Positions 26,713-36,204 are shown, counted from the first letter of the stretch. The stretch: DNA of 64,000 bases from Ideonella paludis (GCF_018069865.1 NZ_JAGQDG010000001.1:372001-436000), one strand, 5' to 3'. Numbers and translations are program-made. The notes: generated by a model from the letters alone, not told the origin.

Positions 26713-27777
26713 ATGTCCATGTCTGCCCACTCTACGGCCAACTCGTCCTCCATTGCCTGGGCCGCCCCCGAACGCGAACGCGCTTTTCACGCCTGGTTGA
26801 CGCCGCTGCTGGCCACTCATCAGCTGGATGCAACCAGCCTCGCACCCGCTTCGGCAGACGCCAGTTTTCGCCGCTACTTCCGCATCCGGGGCGCCGCGGG
26901 AACCTTGATCATCATGGACGCGCCACCGCCCCTCGAGGACGTGCGCCCCTTTTTGCACGTGGCCGGGCTCATTCACCAAGCAGGTTTGAACGCGCCGGAC
27001 GTGCTGGCGGCCGATGAAGCACAGGGCTTTTTGCTCCTCAGCGACCTGGGCCAAGGGCTCTATCTGAACGCCTTGAAAGAGGCCAACCAGGCGCAGGCGG
27101 ATCGCCTGATGCGCGACGCCATCCGCGCCTTGGTGCATTGGCAAAGTACGGTAAAGGCCGACAGCCTGCCGCTGTATGACGCACCCTTGCTACAGCGCGA
27201 GCTGGACTTGTTCCCCGACTGGTGTGTGGCCAAGGAGTTTGGCCTCACCTGGGGCGACAAAGAAAAGCAGATGTGGGCGGGCGTCTGCACGCACCTGCTC
27301 GACAGCGCGCTGGCACAGCCCACGGTGGCCGTGCACCGGGATTGGATGCCGCGCAACCTGATGGTGTCTGACCCCAACCCCGGCATTCTGGACTTTCAAG
27401 ATGCGGTGCGCGGCCCGATCAGCTACGACGTAGCCTCGATGCTGCGGGACGCCTTTTTGTCCTGGGACGAAGAGCATGAGCTGGACTGGGCCGTGCGCTA
27501 CTGGGAGCAGGCCCGCAAGGCCGGCCTGCCGGTGGACGAAGACTTTGGTGAGTTCTGGCGCCAACTGGAGTGGATGGGCCTGCAACGCCACCTGAAGATC
27601 TTGGGCATCTTCTGCCGCCTGAAACACCGCGACGGCAAGCCCAAGTACAGCGAGGACCTGCCGCGCTTTTTCAACTACGCCACGAAGGTGGCGATGCGCT
27701 ATGCACCGCTCAAGCCACTGGTGCGCTTGTTGGAGCCGCTGCAGGGCCAAGCCGTGACGGTGGGCTACACGTTTTAG
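26713..27777 (+). CDS. amgK: AmgK-like N-acetylmuramate/N-acetylglucosamine anomeric kinase
   Basis: A cytosolic phosphotransferase of 354 aa, aminoglycoside-phosphotransferase fold. AmgK phosphorylates the anomeric carbon of MurNAc in cell-wall recycling that bypasses de novo UDP-MurNAc synthesis. The brace HRDWMPRNLM holds the catalytic Asp, and ILDFQDAVRGPISYD the metal-binding Asp. It is divergent from lptD, exactly as amgK is in Pseudomonas. The usual partner murU (nucleotidyltransferase) should follow but is replaced by a LysR gene. Without murU nearby the specific function is slightly less certain. Confidence 0.87.
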   Translation: MSMSAHSTANSSSIAWAAPERERAFHAWLTPLLATHQLDATSLAPASADASFRRYFRIRGAAGTLIIMDAPPPLEDVRPFLHVAGLIHQAGLNAPDVLAADEAQGFLLLSDLGQGLYLNALKEANQAQADRLMRDAIRALVHWQSTVKADSLPLYDAPLLQRELDLFPDWCVAKEFGLTWGDKEKQMWAGVCTHLLDSALAQPTVAVHRDWMPRNLMVSDPNPGILDFQDAVRGPISYDVASMLRDAFLSWDEEHELDWAVRYWEQARKAGLPVDEDFGEFWRQLEWMGLQRHLKILGIFCRLKHRDGKPKYSEDLPRFFNYATKVAMRYAPLKPLVRLLEPLQGQAVTVGYTF

Positions 27778-27790
27778 GGTCTGTTGCCCT

Positions 27791-28747
27791 TTAAGAGGTC
27801 TCACAGCCGGCAGCGGCCAGCCACGGGTCGCGGTCTTGCCCACCAAAGGACGCCACCAGAAAGTCCATCATCGCGCGCGTGCGGGCCGGCACATGCTGGC
27901 GGGTAGGCATGCAGATCCACAGGTCAGAGCTGAACAGCCGCCACTGCGGCAGCACCCGCTCAAGGGCGTGCTCGAGCAAGGCGTCTTCCACCACGTAAGA
28001 GGGCAGGCCCGCAATGCCCAAGCCCGCGAGCGCCGCCGCATAGTTGGTGTCCACATGGGTGGTGGAGAGCACGCCACGTCCGGGCGAGATGAAGAAGGAC
28101 TCGGTGCCCGCGGTTTCACTGCTGCAGGTACCGCAATAAAAAGTGAGCCCGCGCAGCACGTCGGAGGTGGGTGGGATCAGCACGTCATGCAAGGCGAATT
28201 CGCGAGGGTGAGTGGGACGCCCGCGCGCATTCAGATACTCGGGCGAGGCCACGGTCACCACCTCCGTGCGGGCCAACCGCTTGGCCACAAAGTGGCCATC
28301 CAAGGGCTTGCGTGACAGCACCAAGGTGAGGTCATAGCTTTCATCCACCGACTCGACCGGGCCGTGGGCTGCAATCTCCACGGTGACGTGCGGGTGCTGG
28401 GCATGAAAGCGCGGCAGCAGCTTGGCCAACTGGTGGGTGGCCACTGAGGGCGGGCACAGCAGGCGCACATGGCCGCGCACTTCAGTCACGGCCGCACTAG
28501 CCAGGGCTTCCGCCTCCTCCAAATCCACCAAGATTTGGCGCACCCGCTCCAGGTATTGCTCGCCCACATCGGTGAGCGCAATGCGCCGCGTGGTGCGGTT
28601 CATCAAGCGTGCGCCCAAGTGCTCTTCCAACTCGGCCACCACCCGTGTGACCACCGCAGGGGCCAAATTCAGGGCACGCGAGGCGGCGCTGAAACTGCCT
28701 TCATCAATGACCCGCGCAAACACGCGCATGGCGCGAAGGGTGTCCAT
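27791..28747 (-). CDS. LysR family transcriptional regulator
   Basis: A 318 aa regulator with an N-terminal winged helix (MRVFARVIDEGSFSAASRAL, then RVVAELEEHLGARLMNRTTR) and a periplasmic-binding-protein-like effector domain. AAAGGAAT precedes the ATG. It is convergent with amgK (13 bp between stops) and divergent from the DUF4148 gene, with an AT-rich stretch in the 202 bp between them that could hold its binding site. The class with AVVTRVVAELE often controls a neighbouring oxidoreductase or transporter; none is obvious here, so the target is unknown. Confidence 0.93.
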   Translation of the reverse strand: MDTLRAMRVFARVIDEGSFSAASRALNLAPAVVTRVVAELEEHLGARLMNRTTRRIALTDVGEQYLERVRQILVDLEEAEALASAAVTEVRGHVRLLCPPSVATHQLAKLLPRFHAQHPHVTVEIAAHGPVESVDESYDLTLVLSRKPLDGHFVAKRLARTEVVTVASPEYLNARGRPTHPREFALHDVLIPPTSDVLRGLTFYCGTCSSETAGTESFFISPGRGVLSTTHVDTNYAAALAGLGIAGLPSYVVEDALLEHALERVLPQWRLFSSDLWICMPTRQHVPARTRAMMDFLVASFGGQDRDPWLAAAGCETS

Positions 28748-28949
28748 TGATTATTCCTTTTTCACAAACAGACATCTGCGATTTTTGATATTTATTCCGA
28801 TTGAGTCAATAGGTACAGTTCACCCCATCGATGAGCCGCCATGAAGAACACGACTCACCGAGGCTGGACAAGACGGAGCCACAGAACAAGTGAGGGCTCA
28901 CCGCCATGCCCGGTATTTGAACTTCAACCATTGAATCAAGGAAATCATC

Positions 28950-29399
28950 ATGAACCGTACCGTGACCCTCTTTGCTGCTGCTGCCATCACCGTGCTGAGC
29001 AACGCCGCCATGGCCCAAGACGCCATTCCAGCCACCTGGGCCAATGAAGTCGCCAAGCCGGTGACCTCGACCACCACCCGCGAAGCCGTGCGTGCCGAGA
29101 TGGAAGCCGCCCGCCAATCTGGCCAGCTCAACCCCTTTGACAGCGATGTGCATGCCCGGGTGAACGCCACCATCCAAGCGCCCACCATGCTGGCGCGTAC
29201 GCAGCAAGGGGCGGAGCGCGTTGCCGCCCTGGGCCGCCAAGCCAGCAGCTCGGGCCTGAGCCGCGAGCAAGTGCGCGCTGAGTTCATGGCCGCTCGCAAG
29301 GCCGGCGAGATCAACACCTTCGACAACCTGGCGGACCTGAATACGACTGGCAAGAGCATCCGTGTGGCACCTGCCGCATTGGCACAGTCCGGCCGCTAA
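28950..29399 (+). CDS. Small secreted DUF4148-type protein
   Basis: A 149 aa exported protein with a signal peptide (VTLFAAAAITVLSNAAMAQ). The mature part has two copies of a helical motif: TREAVRAEMEAARQSGQLN near residue 46 and SREQVRAEFMAARKAGEIN near residue 108. This repeat is typical of the DUF4148 family, abundant in Burkholderiales and of unknown function. It is transcribed alone and followed by a strong terminator, which fits a highly expressed periplasmic protein. Regulation by the divergent LysR protein is possible. Confidence 0.85.
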   Translation: MNRTVTLFAAAAITVLSNAAMAQDAIPATWANEVAKPVTSTTTREAVRAEMEAARQSGQLNPFDSDVHARVNATIQAPTMLARTQQGAERVAALGRQASSSGLSREQVRAEFMAARKAGEINTFDNLADLNTTGKSIRVAPAALAQSGR

Positions 29400-29440
29400 G
29401 GCCTGAGCCACCGCCCCAATGCGGTGGCCCCACAAAAGCC

Positions 29441-29472
29441 AAAGGGCGGGTTGAACCCGCCCTTTTCTTTTT
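29441..29472 (+). terminator. Rho-independent terminator after the DUF4148 gene
   Basis: AAAGGGCGGG pairs with CCCGCCCTTT around a short loop, followed by a T-rich tail (TTTTCTTTTTT). It also lies just beyond the stop codon of the convergent M20 gene. Confidence 0.92.
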
Positions 29473-29489
29473 TCAAATGCCGCTCAGGC

Positions 29490-30956
29490 TCAGGGATGGG
29501 CGGCCACCACCTGCGCCACGGCCGCCGTCAAACGCCGCGCATAAGGCAGGTGCAAGAACTCATTCGGGCCATGCGCATTGCTCTTGGGGCCAAGCACGCC
29601 GCAAACCATCATTTGCGCGCTGGGGAAGCCTTGCTGCAGCAGGTTCATCAGCGGGATGGTGCCGCCCTGCCCGATGTAGCCCAGCGGTGCGCCAAAGTAG
29701 TCTCGCGAGGCCCGGTCCATGGCCTGCTCCAACCACGGCGCCAGGCTGGGCGCATTCCAGCCGGTGGCGCCCCAGTTGTTCATGCGGCCATCCGGGTGGA
29801 AGGTGACTTTGGCGTTATAGGGCGCGTTGTCTTCTAACAGCGCCTTGAGCTGCACCGCCGCCTCGTGGCCTTCCACCAGCGGCGGCAGGCGCAAGCTCAG
29901 CTTGAAGGCGGTGTAGGGGCGCAGCACATTGCCTGCATTGGCCAGGGCCGGCATGCCATCCACACCCGTGATGGACAGCGTGGGCCGCCAGGTCCGGTTG
30001 AGCAAGGCTTGCACCGAATCCTTGGTGGTGGGCAGCGCAAACGCGCCATCGGCACCGCAGGCCCAGGGGTAGCGCTTCCAAACCTCGTCGCCCAAGATGT
30101 CGGCCGTGGCTTGAGCCTGGGCCACACGCTCCGCAGGGATTTCGCAATGGAACACCGCAGGCAGCAACTGGCCCGTCTTGGCGTCTTCCAGGCGGTCCAA
30201 GACCTGGCGCATGATGCGAAAGCTAGAGGGCACCAAGCCGCTGGCGTCTCCGGAGTGAATGCCTTCGGTCAGGATCTCGACCTTGAGCGTGCCGGTGATG
30301 TTGCCGCGCAAGCTGGTGGTGAGCCAGAGTTGGTCGTAGTTGCCCGCACCGCTGTCGAGGCAGACCACCAAGCTGACATCCCCCAAGCGCGGGCGCAAGG
30401 CATCGAGGTAGATCGGTAGGTCAAATGAGCCCGACTCTTCGCAGCTTTCGATCAAGCCCACGATGCGTGGATGCGGCAGGTTTTGGGCTTTCAGCGCCTC
30501 GATGGCGCTGACGGCGGCATAGACGGCATAGCCATCATCCGCGCCCCCCCGGCCATAGAGCTTGTCGCCCTCCAGCTTGGGTGTCCAAGGCCCCAGGTCA
30601 GAGCGCCAGCCGCTGAACTCCGGCTGTTTGTCCAAATGGCCGTACATCAGCACCGTCTGGGTGCTGCCCGCCTTGGTGGCAGGCACTTCAAAAAAGATCA
30701 CCGGCGTGCGGCCGGGTTGGCGCACCACTTCCAGCGTGAGGCCAGGCACCTTGCGGCTCTCGACCCAGGCTGCGGCGTCGCGCACCACTTTGTCGATCAA
30801 ACCATGCGCTTCCCACTCGGGGTCGAACATGGGGCTCTTGGCCGGGACGGCGATGTACTCCGTCAAGCAAGGCACGATGCGCTCGGCCCAGGCTTCATCA
30901 ACAAATGAGGCCAGTTGCTGGGCGTCCAGCGCAGGAAGTTTTTCTGGGGCGTTCAT
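29490..30956 (-). CDS. M20 family metallopeptidase (PepD/CNDP-like dipeptidase)
   Basis: A cytosolic zinc peptidase of 488 aa with long-form M20 architecture. Metal ligands are seen in MYGHLDKQPEF, GRGGADDGYA and ESCEESGS; the insertion LTEGIHSGDASG is typical of the CNDP/PepV-like lid domain. It probably cleaves dipeptides or related amides. I start at the ATG of MNAPEKLPAL, with GGAG 9 bp before it; another ATG lies five codons upstream. It is divergent from an orphan substrate-binding protein, and convergent with the DUF4148 gene. It belongs to a different M20 branch from the enzyme in the urate operon. Confidence 0.93.
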   Translation of the reverse strand: MNAPEKLPALDAQQLASFVDEAWAERIVPCLTEYIAVPAKSPMFDPEWEAHGLIDKVVRDAAAWVESRKVPGLTLEVVRQPGRTPVIFFEVPATKAGSTQTVLMYGHLDKQPEFSGWRSDLGPWTPKLEGDKLYGRGGADDGYAVYAAVSAIEALKAQNLPHPRIVGLIESCEESGSFDLPIYLDALRPRLGDVSLVVCLDSGAGNYDQLWLTTSLRGNITGTLKVEILTEGIHSGDASGLVPSSFRIMRQVLDRLEDAKTGQLLPAVFHCEIPAERVAQAQATADILGDEVWKRYPWACGADGAFALPTTKDSVQALLNRTWRPTLSITGVDGMPALANAGNVLRPYTAFKLSLRLPPLVEGHEAAVQLKALLEDNAPYNAKVTFHPDGRMNNWGATGWNAPSLAPWLEQAMDRASRDYFGAPLGYIGQGGTIPLMNLLQQGFPSAQMMVCGVLGPKSNAHGPNEFLHLPYARRLTAAVAQVVAAHP

Positions 30957-31071
30957 GGTGGTGATCTCCACACAGTCGGGCGATGCCGAATTGTGCGCCT
31001 ACCCAGCGCCGCCTATGCTTTGCGCTGTTGGACGCCAGACCACCTCCCCCTAAGTTGCCTTTGCCGCCTTG

Positions 31072-32223
31072 ATGCCCTTGAGTTCCTCCCGCCGCCATTG
31101 GCTGCGCTTTGGCCTGGCGGCTGCAGCCTGCCCTCGCGCAGGCCTGGCCGCCCCTGAAGGCGCGACGCAAGCCCCGCGCAATGCCGTGGTGGTGGGCCAG
31201 ACGCTCTCGCTCGATGCTGGCCGAAATGCCTCTGCCGTAGCCGTGCGCCAAGGCATAGAAACCGCACTGCAAGTGGTGCGGCTGAACGGCGGCATCCGCG
31301 GCCGGCCCTTGTGGCTGCGCACCTTGGATGACCAAGGCGACCCAGAGAAGGCCACCCAGAACGCGCAGCGCTTGGCGGCCGACGGCGCCTTGCTGCTCTT
31401 TGCGCCTTTAGGAGACCGCTGCGCCAGCGCCGTGCTCGCTGAGGCCCGCCGCAGCCAGACCCCCTTGATGGCGCCGCTCTCAGGGCTGGCGCGCTTCTAT
31501 GAGGCTGCACCTTCTGGCGTGTATCCGGTGCGCGCCAGCGCTGCAGCGGAATGTGAGGCGCTGTGGCGCCAGGCCAAAGCCCTGGGCATGAAGCGGCTGG
31601 CCACCTTGCATCTGGACGACGAATGGGGCCAGAGCCTGCGCGACGATGCCCGCACCACGGCGCTCAGCCTCAGCTTGGCTCAACCTATGTCGCTGAGCGT
31701 AACGCCAGGCAGCCCTGCTCAAGCGCTGTCGCCCCTCCTTGAGCGTGCCCGCACTGCGGATGTGGTGCTCTTGCTGACCGGTGGGCCTGCTGCGGCTGAG
31801 TTTGTGCGGCAGGCGCGGCGCCAGGGCCTGCGCGCTGTGATCATGGGCCTGAGCAGCACAGCCACGGAGCTGCTTCAGCCACTCGGTGCCGAGGCCTACG
31901 GCCTGCAGTTCAGCCAAGTGGTGCCCAGCCCGTGGAGCACCAGCTTGCTGTGGGTGCAACAGTACCAGGCTGCCTTCAAAGCGACTTTTCGTGGCCAACA
32001 TTTGTCGCACCTCAGCCTAGAAGCCTATGTCAGCACGCTGGCCTTGGCCGAAGCGCTGCGCGTGGCCGGGCCACAACCCACACGAGATGGCTTGCGCGCT
32101 GCCCTGAGCAACCACAGCGTGGAGCTCGACGGCTTCAGCAGCCACTACCTGGACGCAGAGCCCAGGGGCAGCCGCTACGTAGATATCGCCCTGGTCGGAC
32201 ATGAGGGGCGATGGCGGCAATGA
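31072..32223 (+). CDS. Orphan Leu/Ile/Val-type substrate-binding protein
   Basis: A 383 aa exported periplasmic-binding-protein-fold protein. The N-terminus SSRRHWLRFGLAAAACPRAG resembles a twin-arginine-style signal with only a partial motif. The mature domain shows VVVGQTLSLDAGRNASAVAV and GGIRGRPLWLRTLDDQGDP, the LivJ/UrtA-type (peripla_BP_6) sequence. No permease or ATPase genes are adjacent, so it is either an accessory receptor or delivers ligand to a transporter elsewhere. The ATG directly follows a TTG that could also be used. Confidence 0.85.
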   Translation: MPLSSSRRHWLRFGLAAAACPRAGLAAPEGATQAPRNAVVVGQTLSLDAGRNASAVAVRQGIETALQVVRLNGGIRGRPLWLRTLDDQGDPEKATQNAQRLAADGALLLFAPLGDRCASAVLAEARRSQTPLMAPLSGLARFYEAAPSGVYPVRASAAAECEALWRQAKALGMKRLATLHLDDEWGQSLRDDARTTALSLSLAQPMSLSVTPGSPAQALSPLLERARTADVVLLLTGGPAAAEFVRQARRQGLRAVIMGLSSTATELLQPLGAEAYGLQFSQVVPSPWSTSLLWVQQYQAAFKATFRGQHLSHLSLEAYVSTLALAEALRVAGPQPTRDGLRAALSNHSVELDGFSSHYLDAEPRGSRYVDIALVGHEGRWRQ

Positions 32224-32236
32224 CGCCGCCTGGTGC

Positions 32237-34042
32237 TCAGGGCTTGGCGTTTTGCAGCAGATCGCGCCAAGTCAGCGACCTGGTGGGCGGTTGGCATTGA
32301 AACGGCAGCGCTTGCTCGTTGGTAGGCTGGTCGCAGGCCGCGAAGAACTCCTTGGCCATGGGGTTGCGGAACTCCTTGAGTCGGGCCGCCACATAGCGGG
32401 CCTCGTCATGGCTGCCTTGCGCTTCCAGGGCTTTGGCCCAGGCCAGCATCAGCCGCGCATCCAGCAAAGCGTGGGTGGTGGTGCTGAAGGCTTCCGGCGT
32501 CAAGATGGCCGGGTCCATGGTGGTGGCCAAGGCATAGTCCGCTTGGTAGCGGTAAAACACGCTGTTCTGTCCGCGGGCAATGCGCTTCTCTAAGGACGGC
32601 GCGTTGGCGCTGGGCAGATAAATCTCCACCACACGCCAGTAGTCCAAGGCGGCGAACACCGCGCCGCAGGCCAGCAAAGCGCCCCAGAGCTGCAGCGGTT
32701 TGTGAGCCACCCATGGAAGCGCCTCTGCGCTGGGCGCCGCCTCTGAGGGGGGCGTCTGCGGGGGAGACACCAAGGCAAAGCCCCAGGCCCAAGCCGCAGG
32801 AAGCAGGAAGTAGGCGTACCACAGCGGATACTCCAGCAAGCTGTGCAAGCCGATGAGCAAGAGCATCACCACGGCGGCGCGGCCCTGGCTGGCGGACTCG
32901 CCCGTGACCCGCCAAGCCCTCTGCGCTGCCAAGCCCAAGCTCCACACCAATAAGCCCAACACCAGCCCGCCCAGAACGACACCCAGCTCCACCAACAACT
33001 GCAAAGGCAGGTTGTGAGAGTGATCAAAGAACGCCGTCGGGCGGCCCGGAAACGGCGTCAGCGTCCAGGCAAAGTTGTACTGGCCCATGCCCACGCCCGT
33101 CCAAGGCTGCTGCAGGACCATGGCCCAGGTGTTGGACCAAATGCCAAAGCGCGAGGCAGACAGATCGGCCTCTGCCAAGCGAGCCTCGCCGCCAAAGGTG
33201 TGCTGCGTGGATTGCGCCCAGAGGCTGAGCAAGAACCAAAACACGACATACAGAACAGGCGCCGCCCACAGCGCCCAGCGCACCGGCCGCTGCAAGCGCT
33301 TATCCACCACCGCCCATAAGGCCAGCAACACAATGCCCAACACCCCAGTGCGAGACGCCGTGAGCACCACGCCCAAGACCATCAAGGCGGCCATGGCCAC
33401 AAACGCACGACCCGGCAGGGTCCAGCCCAAGAGGCGGCGCTGCTCCGCCAAAGGCACCAGCGCAATCAAGGCCCACATCAGCCAAGAACTGAGGTGATTG
33501 GGCTGGCGCAGATTGCCCACCGCGCGGCCGACGATGCCGCTCGGCGCAATCCACTGGCTGATGCCGCCTTCCAGCCATGTCGGCGCAAACACTTGCACCA
33601 CCGCAATCAAGGCGCTGAGCACCCCGCCGCACACCACTGCTGAGGCGAAGGCATGAAAGGCTGCTTGCCCTTGGTCTTGCGCCCGCCGCGCACAGCCGGC
33701 AGCCCACAGCACCGCCGCCGTGCCACCCAACAAGGCCAAACCCGACAAGGCCAAAGAACTGGGCCAGGCGCCGGCCCACCAGCTCCACAGCGCCGCGCCG
33801 ACCAAGAGCGCCAGGGCCGACATCATCGGTGCCGCCTGCCGCCATTGCGCCCCCGACGCCTGCATCTGCCCCCGAAAAGTCAGCAACACCACCCCCCAGC
33901 CGAGAAAACTCAGCAGGTGATTGAACATGGTGACGGTGGGGGTGCGGCTGAAGGCCAGGAGGATGGGGGCGGTGGCGGCGAGGAGGCAGCTGGCCAGCAA
34001 GACATCTCTGGCTTGCGAGGACATGGGGGGGTGAGAGGACAT
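32237..34042 (-). CDS. PglL/TfpO-type O-oligosaccharyltransferase or O-antigen ligase
   Basis: A 601 aa inner-membrane protein with about 11-12 helices, a Wzy_C-type core and a C-terminal periplasmic extension with helical repeats. The conserved periplasmic motif HSHNLPLQLLVELG and GNLRQPNHLSSWLMW resemble PglL-family enzymes that transfer lipid-linked glycans to pilins and other proteins. AAAGG lies before the ATG. It has normal GC content, unlike the second ligase across the divergent gap. Neighbouring pilin genes favour pilin as acceptor; O-antigen ligation is the alternative. Confidence 0.86.
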   Translation of the reverse strand: MSSHPPMSSQARDVLLASCLLAATAPILLAFSRTPTVTMFNHLLSFLGWGVVLLTFRGQMQASGAQWRQAAPMMSALALLVGAALWSWWAGAWPSSLALSGLALLGGTAAVLWAAGCARRAQDQGQAAFHAFASAVVCGGVLSALIAVVQVFAPTWLEGGISQWIAPSGIVGRAVGNLRQPNHLSSWLMWALIALVPLAEQRRLLGWTLPGRAFVAMAALMVLGVVLTASRTGVLGIVLLALWAVVDKRLQRPVRWALWAAPVLYVVFWFLLSLWAQSTQHTFGGEARLAEADLSASRFGIWSNTWAMVLQQPWTGVGMGQYNFAWTLTPFPGRPTAFFDHSHNLPLQLLVELGVVLGGLVLGLLVWSLGLAAQRAWRVTGESASQGRAAVVMLLLIGLHSLLEYPLWYAYFLLPAAWAWGFALVSPPQTPPSEAAPSAEALPWVAHKPLQLWGALLACGAVFAALDYWRVVEIYLPSANAPSLEKRIARGQNSVFYRYQADYALATTMDPAILTPEAFSTTTHALLDARLMLAWAKALEAQGSHDEARYVAARLKEFRNPMAKEFFAACDQPTNEQALPFQCQPPTRSLTWRDLLQNAKP

Positions 34043-34235
34043 GCACAGCCTTTACGAAGAGCGCTCTGGATTCTGGCCTAAACACTCCTGGGCTTGCTTC
34101 CACCCTTCGGTCAACCCGCTCCGATGCGCTAGTTCCTGCAGCCTGTAACGGTGGGAGTGGGCATACTGCGCATCAGGCGCGGCGACGCCTGCTTCGGCCC
34201 ACGGTGCCCTTTTTCAGTCCACCACCAACCGCATC

Positions 34236-35645
34236 ATGCACATCGACCTCTTGCGCTGGACGCGCTATGCGACCTATGTTTACTTGGTGTCGGTGCCCGG
34301 TTTGGTAGATAGCTTGAATTTGCTTGGGATGCATGACACGGCCCGAGCGCTTCAGGCCGCATTGTGCTGCTTGGCCATTCTGGCTTGGAGTCAAAAATTT
34401 GATCCAAGCGCCATTCAACTGAGCCGCACTCAGTATGGCTTGCTGGGCATCGCCATCGTTTTGACGTTGGCCTCCATATGGCAATCTCAATGGCCGGTTT
34501 TTGCGGCGACTGAAGCTTGCCTTTGGGTGGGCCTGATCGCAGTGGCTTGGGTGTTTGCCACCTCACCCACTGATGCTTTGTCCAAAGAGGTTCCAGTCGT
34601 TGTGGTACTTGCTGTTCTCTTGATGGGCTTGCTGGAACTCAGGGACATTGCGTTTGCATGGCTTTCGTCTTCCCCCTTGGATGCTGCCGCAGTCGGATAT
34701 GGGCATCCGAACAGACGGCACTTCAATCACGTTCAAACCATGGCATTGATCATGGCTGCCATGGCGATTTGGTATCCCACCCACCGCTGGATGCGTTGGC
34801 CTGCGGGGTTTGGTGTCGCTGTGGGCTTAGCGTTGGTTTGGTTGAGTGGAGCAAGGAGTACTTTGCTAGCACTTGTCTTGGTTGGATTTGGGTTTTTAGC
34901 CTTATGCAGCCCAGCGAGACGCGTATGGTCAGCACGCCTGCTTTGCTTGGGAAGTGCTGCTCTTATGGCCTACCAGATCTTTTATGTTGTGATTCCGCAT
35001 AGTTTGGGGATTGAGTGGAGCCCGGGTATTGCACTCAATGAGCGCGAACACGGCGGCTCTATCGAAGCTCGCTTAGTTCACTGGAAACTGGCCTTTGAAA
35101 TGGCTCTTCAGAAGCCTCTGACAGGGTGGGGCGGCCTGCATTACGCCACTCAGCACAATGTGGACGCAGCACACCCCCATAACATTGTGTTGCAGTGGGC
35201 CGCCGAATGGGGTTGGATCTCGACTCTGCTCGCCTTGGGCGCGCTGGTCTGGTGGACCCGCCATCTTTGGCTGGCGATGTGGCAGCGTCTGGGTGGCGCC
35301 ATCTGGCCCTACATGCCTATGATCACGGCAGCTTGGATGGCGACTTTGGCCGGATGGATCGACGCCATGTTCTCCGGGACATTAACGATGCCGGTCTCTC
35401 AGGTGTGGTGGTGTTTTTGCCTTGGCATTGCATGGCACTCGGTTATTGAAAGATCCGTCTTGCCAGTGCGGCCATGCAGCTTGCAGAGAAGCTCGTTTAA
35501 AAATTTACTGGGTCACGCAACAGTATTGGCATTGCTGACAACAACATTTATCAGTCACAAAACAACTTACCAAGAAAAACCAGAGGCAACCCTAGATCAA
35601 AGTTTTATCAAACCTCGTTTATGGGTGTCGGGGTCAATCAAATGA
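34236..35645 (+). CDS. O-antigen ligase-like membrane protein (second ligase, AT-richer)
   Basis: A 469 aa inner-membrane protein with about ten helices. A Wzy_C-type motif (AAHPHNIVLQWAAEWGW) matches the HxHN...LQ...E.G pattern of the other ligase; NRRHFNHVQTMALIM corresponds to the upstream conserved loop (N-R-x-F-N/H). Codon use and base composition are clearly AT-richer than the neighbours, mainly in the second half. No strong ribosome site is seen before the ATG. It ends 17 bp from the convergent AT-rich pilin. The two probably entered the genome together and may form a ligase-acceptor pair. Confidence 0.82.
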   Translation: MHIDLLRWTRYATYVYLVSVPGLVDSLNLLGMHDTARALQAALCCLAILAWSQKFDPSAIQLSRTQYGLLGIAIVLTLASIWQSQWPVFAATEACLWVGLIAVAWVFATSPTDALSKEVPVVVVLAVLLMGLLELRDIAFAWLSSSPLDAAAVGYGHPNRRHFNHVQTMALIMAAMAIWYPTHRWMRWPAGFGVAVGLALVWLSGARSTLLALVLVGFGFLALCSPARRVWSARLLCLGSAALMAYQIFYVVIPHSLGIEWSPGIALNEREHGGSIEARLVHWKLAFEMALQKPLTGWGGLHYATQHNVDAAHPHNIVLQWAAEWGWISTLLALGALVWWTRHLWLAMWQRLGGAIWPYMPMITAAWMATLAGWIDAMFSGTLTMPVSQVWWCFCLGIAWHSVIERSVLPVRPCSLQRSSFKNLLGHATVLALLTTTFISHKTTYQEKPEATLDQSFIKPRLWVSGSIK

Positions 35646-35662
35646 GTGCCTTTGGCTAATCT

Positions 35663-36091
35663 TTACGAGCCAGACCTACACTCAGAGGGCCTTACCTCTG
35701 AAGGCAATGTACCTTCAGCACATCGCCACACAATATTCCCTGAACCGCTCACCAACTCGGGCCTCAAAATCAAAGTTTGATCAAGGCCAACTTTTTCATT
35801 ATATACAACTTCAATAACCCCACCAGCCTCAACAGAGACGCTCTTAACTACACCACCCGCAATCACATTTTTGATACCCAAATCATCAATAGAACTGGGC
35901 CAATTATTTTGAGATGCTCTATATTCAGAAACTGCTGTCTTTACACCAGCAGCCAGACTTAAACCTTCAACAACCCTGGCGCGCCTCGTGTAGTCCTGAT
36001 AGGCTGGCAAAGCCACAGCCGCTAAAATACCCACAATGGCTACAACTATCATGAGCTCTATCAATGTGAATCCAGAATTGGAGTATTTCAT
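35663..36091 (-). CDS. Type IV major pilin homologue, AT-rich copy
   Basis: A 142 aa prepilin with a six-residue leader (MKYSNSG) cleaved before Phe by PilD, Glu5 (GFTLIE) and the hydrophobic helix [22 protein letters not shown]-terminal disulfide loop is formed by the cysteines in WRCAEGT and SECRSGS, and the protein ends in Ser. Its N-terminal half is nearly the same as the second pilin at protein level, but the codons differ at many third positions, with A/T preferred. This argues for separate ancestry or transfer and not for recent duplication. Confidence 0.94.
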   Translation of the reverse strand: MKYSNSGFTLIELMIVVAIVGILAAVALPAYQDYTRRARVVEGLSLAAGVKTAVSEYRASQNNWPSSIDDLGIKNVIAGGVVKSVSVEAGGVIEVVYNEKVGLDQTLILRPELVSGSGNIVWRCAEGTLPSEVRPSECRSGS

Positions 36092-36163
36092 ATCAAGATC
36101 TTGCCGAAAATTTAGCAGCCAACCTCAAAGCACACATCAAGACAAACAAGCCCACAAGGGACT

Positions 36164-36184
36164 GAAGGGGGCAAAGCCCCCTTC
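36164..36184 (-). terminator. Hairpin between the two pilin genes
   Basis: GAAGGGGGC and GCCCCCTTC, 9 bp arms with a three-base loop, 20 bp downstream of the stop of the GC-rich pilin. No T-run follows on the minus strand, so it may attenuate or protect the mRNA end, letting partial read-through to the second pilin. Confidence 0.5.
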
Positions 36185-36204
36185 CAAAAACCAACAAGAT
36201 TCAA

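Noticed and set aside
26479-27144. N-terminal extension of LptD by about 220 residues
   Set aside because: It would cross the start of amgK on the other strand and put the signal peptide in the middle of the protein.
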